Assembly: GCA_964628985.1 (NCBI GenBank) | Contig: CAZVNJ010000002.1 | Location: 1 to 64,000, forward strand | Source: SURF-43 sp964628985 | GTDB lineage: Bacteria > Chloroflexota > Dehalococcoidia > UBA2979 | Length of the DNA stretch: 64,000 bases | Reading direction: 5' to 3' | Shown: one piece after another, positions 9,331 through 17,511 of the stretch | Position numbering within the stretch: the stretch's first letter is position 1 | Layout of the letters: each line of letters starts with the position of its first letter | Notes under the pieces: model-generated | Seen by the model: the letters and a program-made list of their open reading frames with translations, nothing else | Databases searched by the model: none | Told to the model about the DNA's origin: nothing | Made by a program: the position numbers and the translations under genes

Positions 9331-10239
9331 ATGCCGCCAGCCGCCCGCACCCTTCCGCGCCCCGGCTCCTTCCGTGCCTGGCTCCTCGCCGTCCGGCCGC
9401 CCACGCTGACGGCCGCCATCGTCCCGGTACTGGTGGGCACCGGCGTGGCGATCCACGATGGCGTCCGCGCCCCCCTCGCTGCCTCCGCGGCAATGATCGG
9501 GGCGCTCGCGCTGCAGGTGGGCGCGAACTTCGCGAATGACCTGTCCGACTTCCGTCGTGGCGCTGACAACGACTCGCGCCTCGGCCCGCCGAGAGCGACG
9601 CAACAGGGCCTGCTGACGCAGCGCCAGGTCCAGCAGGGCATCCTCGTGGCGTTCCTGGTGGCGACCGTAGCGGGGCTCTACCTCGTGACGCAGGGCGGCT
9701 GGCCGATCATCGCAATCGGGCTGGCCTCCATGCTTGCAGCAGTGACCTACACCGGTGGGCCGTGGCCGTTTGGCTATCGAGGGCTGGGCGAGCTCTTCGT
9801 CTTCATCTTCTTCGGCGTCGTCGCAGTGGCCGGGACGTACTACGTCCAGGCAGGGGTGGTGACGGCGGACGTGTTCGCGGCAGCGCTGCCGGTGTCGCTC
9901 ACGGTGACCGCGATCCTCGTGGTGAACAACGTCCGCGACATCGACACCGACCGGCTCGCGGGGAAGTACACGCTCGCGGTCTACCTCGGGCGCCGGCTCG
10001 CGCGGTTCGAGTTTGTGCTGGTGGTGGTGCTCGCGTACCTGTCGGCCGGTTCGCTCTGGCTGCTCGGCTCGTTCTCCGGCTGGGTGCTGCTGTCCTGGGC
10101 CTCGGTCCCCGCGGCAGTGCTGCCGGTGGCCGCGGTGGTTGCAAGGACGGACGGGCCGAGCCTGAATAAAGCGCTCCGCTCCACGGCGCGCCTTCACTTG
10201 CTGTTTGGCATCCTGCTGGCGATCGGCGTCTCGTTCTAA
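9331..10239 (+). CDS. menA: 1,4-dihydroxy-2-naphthoate polyprenyltransferase MenA
   Basis: Integral membrane UbiA-family prenyltransferase that attaches the isoprenoid tail to DHNA, making demethylmenaquinone. The 302-residue protein has about eight hydrophobic segments. It has the first Asp-rich motif NFANDLSDFRRGADND and the second motif NNVRDIDTDRLAGKYT, which bind the prenyl diphosphate through magnesium. It starts at the ATG at 9331, 16 bp after menB, with AAGGATCGAG upstream. Finding menA inside the soluble-enzyme cluster means the membrane step is co-expressed with the ring-building steps. Confidence 0.94.
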   Translation: MPPAARTLPRPGSFRAWLLAVRPPTLTAAIVPVLVGTGVAIHDGVRAPLAASAAMIGALALQVGANFANDLSDFRRGADNDSRLGPPRATQQGLLTQRQVQQGILVAFLVATVAGLYLVTQGGWPIIAIGLASMLAAVTYTGGPWPFGYRGLGELFVFIFFGVVAVAGTYYVQAGVVTADVFAAALPVSLTVTAILVVNNVRDIDTDRLAGKYTLAVYLGRRLARFEFVLVVVLAYLSAGSLWLLGSFSGWVLLSWASVPAAVLPVAAVVARTDGPSLNKALRSTARLHLLFGILLAIGVSF

Positions 10240-10249
10240 CCTCGTCCCC

Positions 10250-11359
10250 ATGACGACATCCGCTCCACGCCCAGCCGCGCTCCGCTGGCGGCCGTTCCGC
10301 CTTCCTCTCCGCGCGCGCTTCGAGGCCGCGCACGGTCAGACCGCATTCCGCGACGGAGTCCTGATCGAGGTGCGCGACGACGCAGGTCGCATCGGCTATG
10401 GGGAGGCCTCGCCGTATCCCAGCCTTGGAGGCGGCACGCAGCAGGACGTGCTGGCGCTCCTCTCTCGGGATGGCATGACCATCTTCCACAGGCTCCTCGC
10501 GGGGCCAGGCGTGGAAGCGCTGCGTTGCGCCGTCGAGACCGCATCGCTCGACCTGGAAGGGAAGGCCGCGGGCGTGCCCGTGGCAGCGCTGCTCAGTCTC
10601 AACCCCGCCTCGTCCGTTGCGGTGAACGCGGTAGTCGGTAGCGGGACGCCGCGCGAGGTCGTGCGCTACGCCCGGGATGCCATCCGCGCGGGGTATTCGG
10701 TCCTCAAACTGAAGGTTGGCATCGCACCCCTCCACGAGGAGGTCGCGCGCGTGCGGGCGGTGCGCGAGGCCTGCCCGGAGGCGTCGATCCGGCTGGACGC
10801 GAACGGAGCATGGGACGAGGCGGCCGCCCGCGCCGCCGTGGAGGCATTCGCGCCCTATGACATCCAGTGGCTGGAACAGCCGGTCGCCGCGCGCGATATC
10901 GACGCCCTTGCACGCATCCATGCCTTCGCGCCGGTCCGCATTGGCGCGGACGAGGCGCTGGTTGACCCGTCGGCGCGGCAGCGGATACTCGATGACCATG
11001 CGGTCAGCGTCGTGGTGCTGAAGCCGATGATGTTTGGCGGAATCCGGCCCTCGCTTGAGTTCGCGCGGCGAGCGATCGACCGCGGCATGACCGTCGTCGT
11101 CACCACGACCTTTGATTCATCGATCGGGACCGCCGTCGCGTTGCACCTGGCGGCCGCGCTCGGCATCACGCCGGACGTCGATGTTGCCCACGGCCTGTCG
11201 ACGGGGGAGCACCTGGCGGCAGACGTCGTCGCGCGCCCGCTCGTCCCCATGGGTGGCCATCTGGCGGTGCCAGTCGCAGCGGGACTCGGTGTCGAGGTGG
11301 ACGAGACGGCGCTGGACGCGGTGGCTCAGACGCCGTGGTCAGACTGGGTGCGCGCCTGA
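10250..11359 (+). CDS. menC: o-Succinylbenzoate synthase MenC
   Basis: Enolase-superfamily dehydratase that converts SHCHC to o-succinylbenzoate. The 369-residue protein has the capping N-terminal domain and a TIM barrel with the expected catalytic and metal residues: Lys in LKLKVG, Asp in IRLDANGAW, Glu in WLEQPV, Asp in IGADEA and Lys in VVLKPMMFGG. It starts at the ATG at 10250, 10 bp after menA. Its stop shares one base with the menE start (TGATG), indicating translational coupling. Confidence 0.94.
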   Translation: MTTSAPRPAALRWRPFRLPLRARFEAAHGQTAFRDGVLIEVRDDAGRIGYGEASPYPSLGGGTQQDVLALLSRDGMTIFHRLLAGPGVEALRCAVETASLDLEGKAAGVPVAALLSLNPASSVAVNAVVGSGTPREVVRYARDAIRAGYSVLKLKVGIAPLHEEVARVRAVREACPEASIRLDANGAWDEAAARAAVEAFAPYDIQWLEQPVAARDIDALARIHAFAPVRIGADEALVDPSARQRILDDHAVSVVVLKPMMFGGIRPSLEFARRAIDRGMTVVVTTTFDSSIGTAVALHLAAALGITPDVDVAHGLSTGEHLAADVVARPLVPMGGHLAVPVAAGLGVEVDETALDAVAQTPWSDWVRA

Positions 11360-12861
11360 TGCCGGGGCTCCCCCTCAATGTCGCGCTTCAGGACTGGGTC
11401 GGCCTGCGGGCGCGTACGCACCCGGGGCATCCTGCCCTCGAATGCTCGGGCGAGAGCTGGGACTACGCCACACTGGAGGCGCGGGTGGCCTCGGCGGCCG
11501 GCGCGCTGCGCGCGGAGGGCATCGGGGCTGGAGAGCCTGTGGCGGTGCTCGCGAACAACGGCCTGCCGATCGCGCGGTTCGCGCATGCGGTCCCGCGTGC
11601 CGGGGCGGCGTTCATGCCGCTGAACGCGCGGCTCTCCGCCACAGAGATCGCCTACCAGTTGCGCGACAGCCGCGCCCGCCTCCTGATCCATGACGCGTCG
11701 CCGGCCCCGCTCGCGCGCGAAGCGGCGGCAGCAGCGGGCGTGGGCACCCTCGACATCGAGGATGCGCGATGGGATGCGGGTCCCCCGTTCGCGGCACGCG
11801 AGTCCGTGGAGAAGGACCGAGTGCACTCGGTGATCTACACGTCCGGTACGACTGGGCGACCGAAGGGCGCTCTGCTCACGCATGGCAACTTCCACTGGAG
11901 CGCCGTGGCCAGCGCGGCGAACCTCGGCGTGCAGGATGACGACCGCTGGCTGGCCTGCATGCCCCTCTTCCACGTCGGGGGCCTCTCAATCCTCCTGCGC
12001 TCGGCGATCTATGGGACGACGGCCGTGATCCACGAGCGCTTCGACGAGACGCGCGTCGATCGGGCGCTACGCGAGGAGCGCATCACGCTGCTCTCGGTCG
12101 TGGCCACGATGTTGCAGCGGGTGTTCGAGGTGTCGTCCGAGGCTTTCCCACGCACCCTGCGCGGTGTCCTCCTGGGTGGGGGGCCCGCGCCACGAGCGCT
12201 GCTGGAGGAGGCTGCGCGGCGCTCGATGCCGGTCATGCAGACGTACGGGCTGACCGAGACCTGCTCCCAGGTCGCCACGCTCAGCCAGGGTGATGCGTTG
12301 CGCAAGCTCGGGTCCGCCGGGTTGCCGCTCTCGACCTCGACTGTGCGAATCGAGGTGGATGGCCGCGAGGCCGAGGCGGGCGAGGTGGGGGAGATCCTCG
12401 TCGCCGGGCCGACGGTGTGTGCCGGCTACCTCCACCGCCCGGACGCCACGGCGGCTGCGATCCGCGGCGGGTGGCTGTACACCGGAGACCTCGGTTGGCG
12501 TGACGGGGAGGGCTACCTCTACGTTGCCGACCGACGAGATGACCTGATCGTAAGCGGGGGCGAGAACGTCTATCCCGCGGAGGTCGAGTCCGTGCTGATG
12601 GAGCACCCGGGCGTCGAGGAGTGCGTCGTAGTCGGGCTGCCGGACGAACGCTGGGGTGCTCGCGTCGTTGCTGTGGTGGTGCCAAAGGATGGATTCGAAG
12701 CACCCCAAGCGGAGGCGCTGGACGCGCACCTGCGAGGGCGCCTCGCTGGCTACAAGGTGCCGCGCGAGTTGCTGGTGGAGACGGTGCCGCTGCCTCGCAC
12801 CGCCTCAGGAAAACTCCAGCGCCACCTGGTGCGCGAGCGCCTCCGAGCGGAGTCGACCTAG
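11359..12861 (+). CDS. menE: o-Succinylbenzoate-CoA ligase MenE
   Basis: Acyl-adenylating enzyme that activates o-succinylbenzoate to its CoA thioester, substrate of MenB. The 500-residue protein has the AMP-binding P-loop YTSGTTGRPKGA, the YGLTETCSQV motif, YTGDLG, the hinge DLIVSGGENVYPAEVE and the catalytic C-terminal lysine in TASGKLQR. The start ATG overlaps the menC stop by one base (TGATG). It is the last gene of the cluster. The next gene converges, and the 152-bp gap holds only a short GCGGGC/GCCCGC inverted repeat at 12981-12994 with no T-run. Confidence 0.95.
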   Translation: MPGLPLNVALQDWVGLRARTHPGHPALECSGESWDYATLEARVASAAGALRAEGIGAGEPVAVLANNGLPIARFAHAVPRAGAAFMPLNARLSATEIAYQLRDSRARLLIHDASPAPLAREAAAAAGVGTLDIEDARWDAGPPFAARESVEKDRVHSVIYTSGTTGRPKGALLTHGNFHWSAVASAANLGVQDDDRWLACMPLFHVGGLSILLRSAIYGTTAVIHERFDETRVDRALREERITLLSVVATMLQRVFEVSSEAFPRTLRGVLLGGGPAPRALLEEAARRSMPVMQTYGLTETCSQVATLSQGDALRKLGSAGLPLSTSTVRIEVDGREAEAGEVGEILVAGPTVCAGYLHRPDATAAAIRGGWLYTGDLGWRDGEGYLYVADRRDDLIVSGGENVYPAEVESVLMEHPGVEECVVVGLPDERWGARVVAVVVPKDGFEAPQAEALDAHLRGRLAGYKVPRELLVETVPLPRTASGKLQRHLVRERLRAEST

Positions 12862-13013
12862 ACCGCCGGTCTCAGGTGTCCCGGTCTCGCGGAAGGAATC
12901 CCAGCGCAACCCGTGCGAGCGTGCGACGGGGTAGCCTCGGCAGGCGGGTCGGCGCCAGAGCGCCGGACACCGGATGTCATGCGGGCGAGCCCGCGCGTGC
13001 TCCTGGCTCCCGA

Positions 13014-13685
13014 TCAGGGCTGGCTGTCGCCGTGCGGGCAGCCGTGTTCCAGCTGGATGATGCGGTCGAGGGCGTCCAAGGTGACGCCTGTGAGGCGAGG
13101 ATCCCACTGACCCCCGGCGCCCGCGGCGAGTTCCGCGCGCACGTACGTCCAGTCCCGCTTCGGCTGGTACGGCCGGTCGGAGGTCATCGCATCGATCGAA
13201 TCGGCGAGCGCGAAGATCCGCGCCTCGGGCGGGATCGCCTCCCCGCGAAGGCCACCGGGGTAACCCTTGCCGTCCCAGCGCTCGTGGTGTGCAGCCACGG
13301 TCGATGCGACATGGGTGAGCACCGGAATGGATCTGAGCAGATCGCCGCCAATTTCTGGATGGCGTCGCAAGACAGCCCACTCGGCGTCGTCCAATGAGGA
13401 TGGCTTGGTCAGGATGGCGTCTGGGATGCCCAGCTTGCCGATGTCGTGCAACCGCGCGCCAATCTCCACGGGCAGCACGTCACGCTGGCCCATCCCGTCG
13501 ATCAGCGCAATCTCCGTGGCGATGCAGGCAACTCTGTTCACGTGAGCGCCGGTCTCGGGGTCTCGCGCGGACAACATCCTGACCAGGGCCTCAGCCTCGC
13601 CGCGGGCCTCTGGCGCTGGATCCGGGGCCCCGCTGGACACGTCCGCGATCGCCGTGCGCCCCCGCCCTCGACGGAAGAATCGCAT
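13014..13685 (-). CDS. HD-GYP domain phosphohydrolase
   Basis: Member of the HD-GYP family, which degrades cyclic-di-GMP or related dinucleotides. In 223 residues it carries LHDIGKLGIPD (HD pair near residues 80-81), then HPEIGGDLL, HHERWDGKGYPGGL and ALADSIDAMTSDRPY, the full set of family motifs including the GYP triad. There is no receiver or membrane domain, only a short N-terminal basic region. The ATG at 13685 has a GGAGGGG ribosome site; an in-frame ATG at 13766 would add 27 low-complexity residues and has a poorer site. Phosphodiesterase activity is likely because the motifs are intact; the signal it serves is unknown. Confidence 0.88.
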   Translation of the reverse strand: MRFFRRGRGRTAIADVSSGAPDPAPEARGEAEALVRMLSARDPETGAHVNRVACIATEIALIDGMGQRDVLPVEIGARLHDIGKLGIPDAILTKPSSLDDAEWAVLRRHPEIGGDLLRSIPVLTHVASTVAAHHERWDGKGYPGGLRGEAIPPEARIFALADSIDAMTSDRPYQPKRDWTYVRAELAAGAGGQWDPRLTGVTLDALDRIIQLEHGCPHGDSQP

Positions 13686-13928
13686 CCAGCGAGCCCCTCC
13701 ACCCGGGCGACCGCGATCGGTGTCGCGGGTGTCATCCCCTGCTCCCTGACCAACCCCTCGGTTCATCTTCGCCGCCCATCCAAGCCAGGTGCTGCGGAGG
13801 TCAGCAGCATCCCCTGCCCCTGTGGATGATCTCCCTCATAGCCCCGCCCCCCCGGGGCATCGGCACCGCCGGGGTCGAGGGAACTCATGAGATCGTGTCG
13901 TCCGACAACCGCACCGGACCGCCCTTGC

Positions 13929-14546
13929 CTACGCTGCCGGCGCCGGCGTGCCGGTAACCGCTCGCCAGGCCTGCGCGAGCAGCACGCGCGCGAACGCCGC
14001 GCCCGGGCAGTGGTTGCGTACTGCGTGCCCCTCGAAGGTGCCGTAGTAGCGCGTGAAGATGTCACGCCCGTCCTCCAGCGCTTCTAGGCCCTCGCGGTAC
14101 GCCTCGACCTCGCCCGACTCGGGGACGTACTCGTCGCCGCAAAGCGGCTCCGTCCAGAGGACGGCGTCGAGCACCGCCCGGACGGAGTCCACTCCCGTAC
14201 GCACCTCGGCCAGGCGGAGGTCCGGCACGGCGTGCCGCTCTCCTGCCTCCGCCAGTGCCCGATGCATAGCGGCATGCCACGCGTCCACCCGGGGCGCCTC
14301 AGGCATCGATGCCATTTCTCGCTCAGTGTTCGCGACCACCGTGGCCTCGTCGAAGAGGTCCGGGACCAGCCGCAGGAGTTCGTGCAGGCGCGCGGCGAAG
14401 CCGGGTTCGAACTTGGAGACCAGCGCCTCCTCTTCGTCCACCCGCACGAGGCGACGTGACTCCTCGACGCCTCGCTCGACCCTCAGCCAGGCGAGCAGGG
14501 AGCGCTCGAATTCTGTGGGGGGCGGCCCGCCCATCGATTGATCCAT
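13929..14546 (-). CDS. Hypothetical protein
   Basis: A 205-residue soluble, acidic protein that I do not recognise. The sequence is mixed helical, with no signal peptide, membrane segment or known motif. A closing region with CPGAAFARVLLAQAW looks well conserved. The ATG at 14546 (MDQSMGG) is chosen because the longer open frame would run back across the start of the divergent PHP gene at 14671. Codon use resembles its neighbours. A 162-241 bp gap, depending on the start chosen for the HD-GYP gene at 13014, separates it from that gene and contains no clear gene. Confidence 0.6.
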   Translation of the reverse strand: MDQSMGGPPPTEFERSLLAWLRVERGVEESRRLVRVDEEEALVSKFEPGFAARLHELLRLVPDLFDEATVVANTEREMASMPEAPRVDAWHAAMHRALAEAGERHAVPDLRLAEVRTGVDSVRAVLDAVLWTEPLCGDEYVPESGEVEAYREGLEALEDGRDIFTRYYGTFEGHAVRNHCPGAAFARVLLAQAWRAVTGTPAPAA

Positions 14547-14670
14547 GCAGTCAGTATCCTCGTCCACGCCAGTACCTGCCGCATTGACGGTCGCCCGGCC
14601 GCGCGCCGAGAATCCCCCCGACCGCTCGACCCCGCGCCACATCGAGGACGCCGGCGGGCAGGGAGGCTCC

Positions 14671-15888
14671 ATGATGAATGACATCCACACCTATCTCGAC
14701 TTGCACGTGCACTCCTCCGGCGGCTCGGACGACGCTGGCGGCACCGTGGAGGGCTACCTCAAATGGATCGAGGCGCGCCGCCGCCTCGGGTTCCGCATCG
14801 ACGGGTTCGTCCTGACCGAGCACCGGAACTTCGACCCTACCCAGGACTACTCCGAACTGGCAGCGAAGTACAACGCGGTCGTCCTGCGCGGTGTCGAGGT
14901 GGAGACGGACATCGGGCACGTCCTCGTCTACGGCGTGACGCAGGCGTTCCTCGACCGCTTTGACCTCTCCGATGTCTCCCTTCCCTACGCCGATGTGTTC
15001 CGCGCGGCGTGGGAGACCGGCGGCATCGCGGTGGGTGCGCATGGCGGCCGGCCGCACATCGGCCTGGTCGACCACGTCGAGGAGCGCGACATCGACCTCG
15101 CGCCGATCACGGTGATCGAGGCGCTCAACGGCGGCAGCAGTGACTTCGAGAACGCGCGTGCCCATGACCTCGCGGTCGCCCGGGGCCTGCGCGAGATCGG
15201 TGCCAGCGACTCGCACTTCGTCTCGGCCCTCGGCCGCTGCCTGACGCGCTTCGACCGCTCGATCCGCACGGTGGATGACCTCGTGGCTGCGCTGCGCGAC
15301 CCAGCAGCCGCGTTCCAGGCGATGCGGCTCGAGGAGACGGTGCCGGGTGCCGTGATCCCGCCACGGCCGACGCTGGCACAACTGGTGCCGGCGACCAGCC
15401 GGATGGGCGACCTCGGCGGGGACGCGCTTGAGTACGACCGCTCCGTGATCGGGAAGGAACTGCCGGCGGGACGCCTCGAAGTGACGGCCGAGACGATCGC
15501 CGCCTACTGCGGCGCGCTGCAAGAGACCAACCCGCTGTACACCGACCCGGTGTTCGCCGCGCAGGGGCCGTACGGCGGCATCATCGCTCCTCCGGGCATT
15601 CTGCAGACCGCACGGCTCGCGCCGCCGCCCGACCCTGCGATCAATTTCACGGGCACCTCGTTCATGGCGGGGTCGCGGCAGGAGTACCACTTGCCGATCC
15701 GCGCTGGGGACGTGCTGGAGGGGTACGCCTCGGTAGCGCAGGTGTATGAGAAGACGGGCCGGTCCGGCCGGATGGTCTTCGTCGTCCGCCGCAACCGCTA
15801 CATCAACCAGCACGGCGAGACCGTCGCGACGCTTGAGAACTCGATGGTGATGCGAGAGACGAAGGCTGTCGAAGGGGACGCCGAATGA
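14671..15888 (+). CDS. PHP-domain hydrolase fused to an FAS1-like/MaoC hot-dog dehydratase domain
   Basis: A 405-residue two-domain protein. Residues 1 to about 220 form a PHP metal-dependent phosphoesterase domain with DLHVHSS, TEHR, RGVEVETDIGH, AHGGRP and ASDSH as metal ligands. Residues from about 255 to 400 match the FAS1-like dehydratase half of MaoC hot-dog proteins (IGKELPAGRLEVTAETI, NPLYTDPVFAA, GGIIAPPG). No stop or frame change separates the domains. The ATG at 14671 has a GGGAGG ribosome site. The stop overlaps the next hot-dog gene by four bases (ATGA), so the two probably form one complex. Both domains are clear; the joint function is unknown. Confidence 0.85.
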   Translation: MMNDIHTYLDLHVHSSGGSDDAGGTVEGYLKWIEARRRLGFRIDGFVLTEHRNFDPTQDYSELAAKYNAVVLRGVEVETDIGHVLVYGVTQAFLDRFDLSDVSLPYADVFRAAWETGGIAVGAHGGRPHIGLVDHVEERDIDLAPITVIEALNGGSSDFENARAHDLAVARGLREIGASDSHFVSALGRCLTRFDRSIRTVDDLVAALRDPAAAFQAMRLEETVPGAVIPPRPTLAQLVPATSRMGDLGGDALEYDRSVIGKELPAGRLEVTAETIAAYCGALQETNPLYTDPVFAAQGPYGGIIAPPGILQTARLAPPPDPAINFTGTSFMAGSRQEYHLPIRAGDVLEGYASVAQVYEKTGRSGRMVFVVRRNRYINQHGETVATLENSMVMRETKAVEGDAE

Positions 15889-16349
15889 CCACCGACGCGC
15901 TCGCGGGCCAGCGGTACTACGAGGACGTCTCGATCGGAGACGAGTACGAGGAGTACCAGCAGCCGACACCAGAGCATGTCGCTGCCTTCCTCAGCACGGA
16001 CACGAACCGCAGCGCGCAGCGCATGGGCCGCTTCACGGACACCTCCGTCGCGCGCAGCGAGGGGCTCGCGCGGCCGATCATCCCCGGCACGATGTCCACG
16101 GCGATCATCACCCGCATCGTCACTGACTGGATGGGCCCCCTTGGCCGGATCGTCAGCCTCGAGGTCTCATTCCGGCGTCCGGTCATGCACAACGACAAAC
16201 TACGCTGCCTCGCCATCGTGACGGACGCGGGGAGCGACGCTCCCGACGGCGAACCGGGCCTGGTGACCCTCGATGTCACGCTGGAGAACGAGCGAGGCGA
16301 GAAACCGGTGCAGGGCACCGCGACGGTGGAGTTGCCTCGGCGCGGTTAG
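15885..16349 (+). CDS. MaoC-like hot-dog dehydratase partner
   Basis: A 154-residue hot-dog protein of the MaoC type, probably the partner half of a double hot-dog hydratase with the C-terminal domain of the preceding gene, which it overlaps by ATGA. It has YYEDVSIGDEYE at the start and RPIIPGTM in the middle, typical of the fold. The usual hydratase pair sits in a DxNPxH motif; here that site reads TDTNRSA, so the Asp is present and the His is not. Activity may differ from standard (R)-enoyl-CoA hydration, or the active site may be completed by another residue. Confidence 0.82.
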   Translation: MTTDALAGQRYYEDVSIGDEYEEYQQPTPEHVAAFLSTDTNRSAQRMGRFTDTSVARSEGLARPIIPGTMSTAIITRIVTDWMGPLGRIVSLEVSFRRPVMHNDKLRCLAIVTDAGSDAPDGEPGLVTLDVTLENERGEKPVQGTATVELPRRG

Positions 16350-16368
16350 GTGTTGCGGCAGCGAGTGG

Positions 16369-16602
16369 CTAGCAGGCGTCGAGGCGACGCCTGCGCCACC
16401 AGAGCAAGGCGGCGACTCCAGCCGCTAGCAGGAATGGGGCCGCCCAGGCGGCTGCACCGGTCACGAAGGCGCCCAGGCCCGCAGCGGCGCCCACTCCTGC
16501 GATGAGGGGCAGCGTGCAGGCGAGGGCACAGCCCACAACCACGGCTGCGCCGGCGAACCAGCCCTTCGGGGGGGTGGCGTGGGGGTTCGTCTGATCGCTC
16601 AC
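16369..16602 (-). CDS. Small two-helix membrane protein, MerT-like
   Basis: A 77-residue protein with two hydrophobic segments and a cysteine pair at the start of the first (GCALAC), plus a C-terminal Cys after an Arg-rich stretch. The GTG start at 16602 overlaps the stop of the MerR-family regulator by four bases (GTGA), so the two are coupled. Size, cysteine placement and a MerR partner suggest a small metal or metalloid carrier of the MerT/MerC kind, but the sequence is too short for a firm call. An alternative is a regulator-linked membrane anchor of unknown role. Confidence 0.6.
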   Translation of the reverse strand: MSDQTNPHATPPKGWFAGAAVVVGCALACTLPLIAGVGAAAGLGAFVTGAAAWAAPFLLAAGVAALLWWRRRRLDAC

Positions 16603-17405
16603 CGTGCACTCCCATTCAGCCGACCGCTCGCGGTATGACTCGTGGCTGTCCCGAACAACGCGGCGACAATCGCTGCCGCCTCGCCGGGCGCGCGTACCTC
16701 GAAGAGCAGCGAACCGCCTTCGACCAGTAGGCGGAACGAGAAGAAGGAGCAGCACCCTTCCTCAGCGACTGCAAGCCGACCGAGTTCGGAAGCGAGTTCG
16801 CTCTCTGCTGGAAAGCGAATGGCGATGCCACCATCGATGGCGGTCCGGTCGATTGCCCGCTCGATCAGCGACCGCCACGCCGTCTGCCGCAACGGTCGAT
16901 CATCCACGGCCAGCGTGCAGGCTATCGCCGAGGGGGATTGTCCGGCCATCGGGAGCCGGCCCATTCCTTCGAATCGTTCGGACCCGGGACCCGGCGCGGG
17001 GGATGCGGCCGCGCAGCCGCAGGAATCGCTGCATGCCCCGGCACCAGGGTCTTGCCGCAGGCGCTCAGCGGTCTCCTGCAACTGCTCGCTGAGCCGGGTG
17101 AGTCCCGCGATCTGCTGGCGTGCTTCTGCCTGCCGTTCCGCCACGACCGCGATCATCCGGTGCTGCACCGCCGAGCAGTCGTCACTGTCCCAGGCTTCGA
17201 CGAGTTCCCGAAGGGCCGGCAAACTGAGGTTCAGGCGCCGCGCGCCCGCAGCAAACTGGAGACGGGCCACGTCGCGGTCTTCGTACATGCGATAGCCGTT
17301 CGCTCCGCGTGGTGGCCGCCGGACGATCCCCTGTGACTCGTAGTACCGGAGGGTGCTGGGCGGCACCCCCACCGCTTCTGCCACCTCGGCGATGGTGTAT
17401 GACAT
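16599..17405 (-). CDS. MerR-family metal-type regulator with C-terminal extra domain
   Basis: A 268-residue regulator. Residues 1-70 are a standard MerR DNA-binding domain (TIAEVAEAVGV, STLRYYESQGI, GYRMYEDRDV). A dimerisation helix follows, with Cys77 and a CxxxCxC cluster at residues 125-131, positions where mercury or related metal sensors bind ligand. After a Gly/Pro linker, residues 160-268 form a second domain (IACTL, FPAESELASEL, EGCCSFFSF) of a type found fused to MerR proteins; its role is unknown. The ATG at 17405 was chosen because homology begins at MSYTIAEV. It is divergent from the YnfA gene and coupled to the small membrane protein downstream. Confidence 0.83.
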   Translation of the reverse strand: MSYTIAEVAEAVGVPPSTLRYYESQGIVRRPPRGANGYRMYEDRDVARLQFAAGARRLNLSLPALRELVEAWDSDDCSAVQHRMIAVVAERQAEARQQIAGLTRLSEQLQETAERLRQDPGAGACSDSCGCAAASPAPGPGSERFEGMGRLPMAGQSPSAIACTLAVDDRPLRQTAWRSLIERAIDRTAIDGGIAIRFPAESELASELGRLAVAEEGCCSFFSFRLLVEGGSLLFEVRAPGEAAAIVAALFGTATSHTASGRLNGSAR

Positions 17406-17422
17406 GGCTGGGCTCCCCTGTC

Positions 17423-17450
17423 TTGACTCCGATACACCGGACGGTAAGCC
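17423..17450. promoter_or_regulatory. Candidate MerR-type operator between divergent genes
   Basis: The stretch has a TTGACT box at 17423, an inner TCCG/CGGA inverted pair and a TAAGCC box at 17445. It resembles the general look of mer operators (TTGACTCCG then CGG and TAAG). The spacer between the boxes is 16 bp rather than the 19-20 bp typical of MerR-controlled promoters, so this is only a candidate site. Confidence 0.33.
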
Positions 17451-17511
17451 TTCGAGCGACTCGAATCTCAAGGGCCGCTCGCTGACGGGCGGATCGGATA
17501 GTCTCGCCGCC

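Noticed and set aside
8109..10251. Minus-strand frames of 510 and 320 codons opposite menH, menB and menA
   Set aside because: They lie antisense to conserved men genes, have low-complexity composition and match no family.
12981..12994. GCGGGC/GCCCGC repeat as the men-operon terminator
   Set aside because: The arms are short, the loop would be only two bases unless inner pairs open, and there is no T-run; support is too weak.
14551..15969. 472-codon minus-strand frame opposite the PHP/hot-dog gene
   Set aside because: The plus-strand gene carries all PHP and MaoC motifs; the antisense frame shows none.
15885..16349. Hot-dog gene as the missing DHNA-CoA thioesterase (MenI)
   Set aside because: It is a MaoC-type half coupled to an FAS1-like half, not a 4HBT-type thioesterase.
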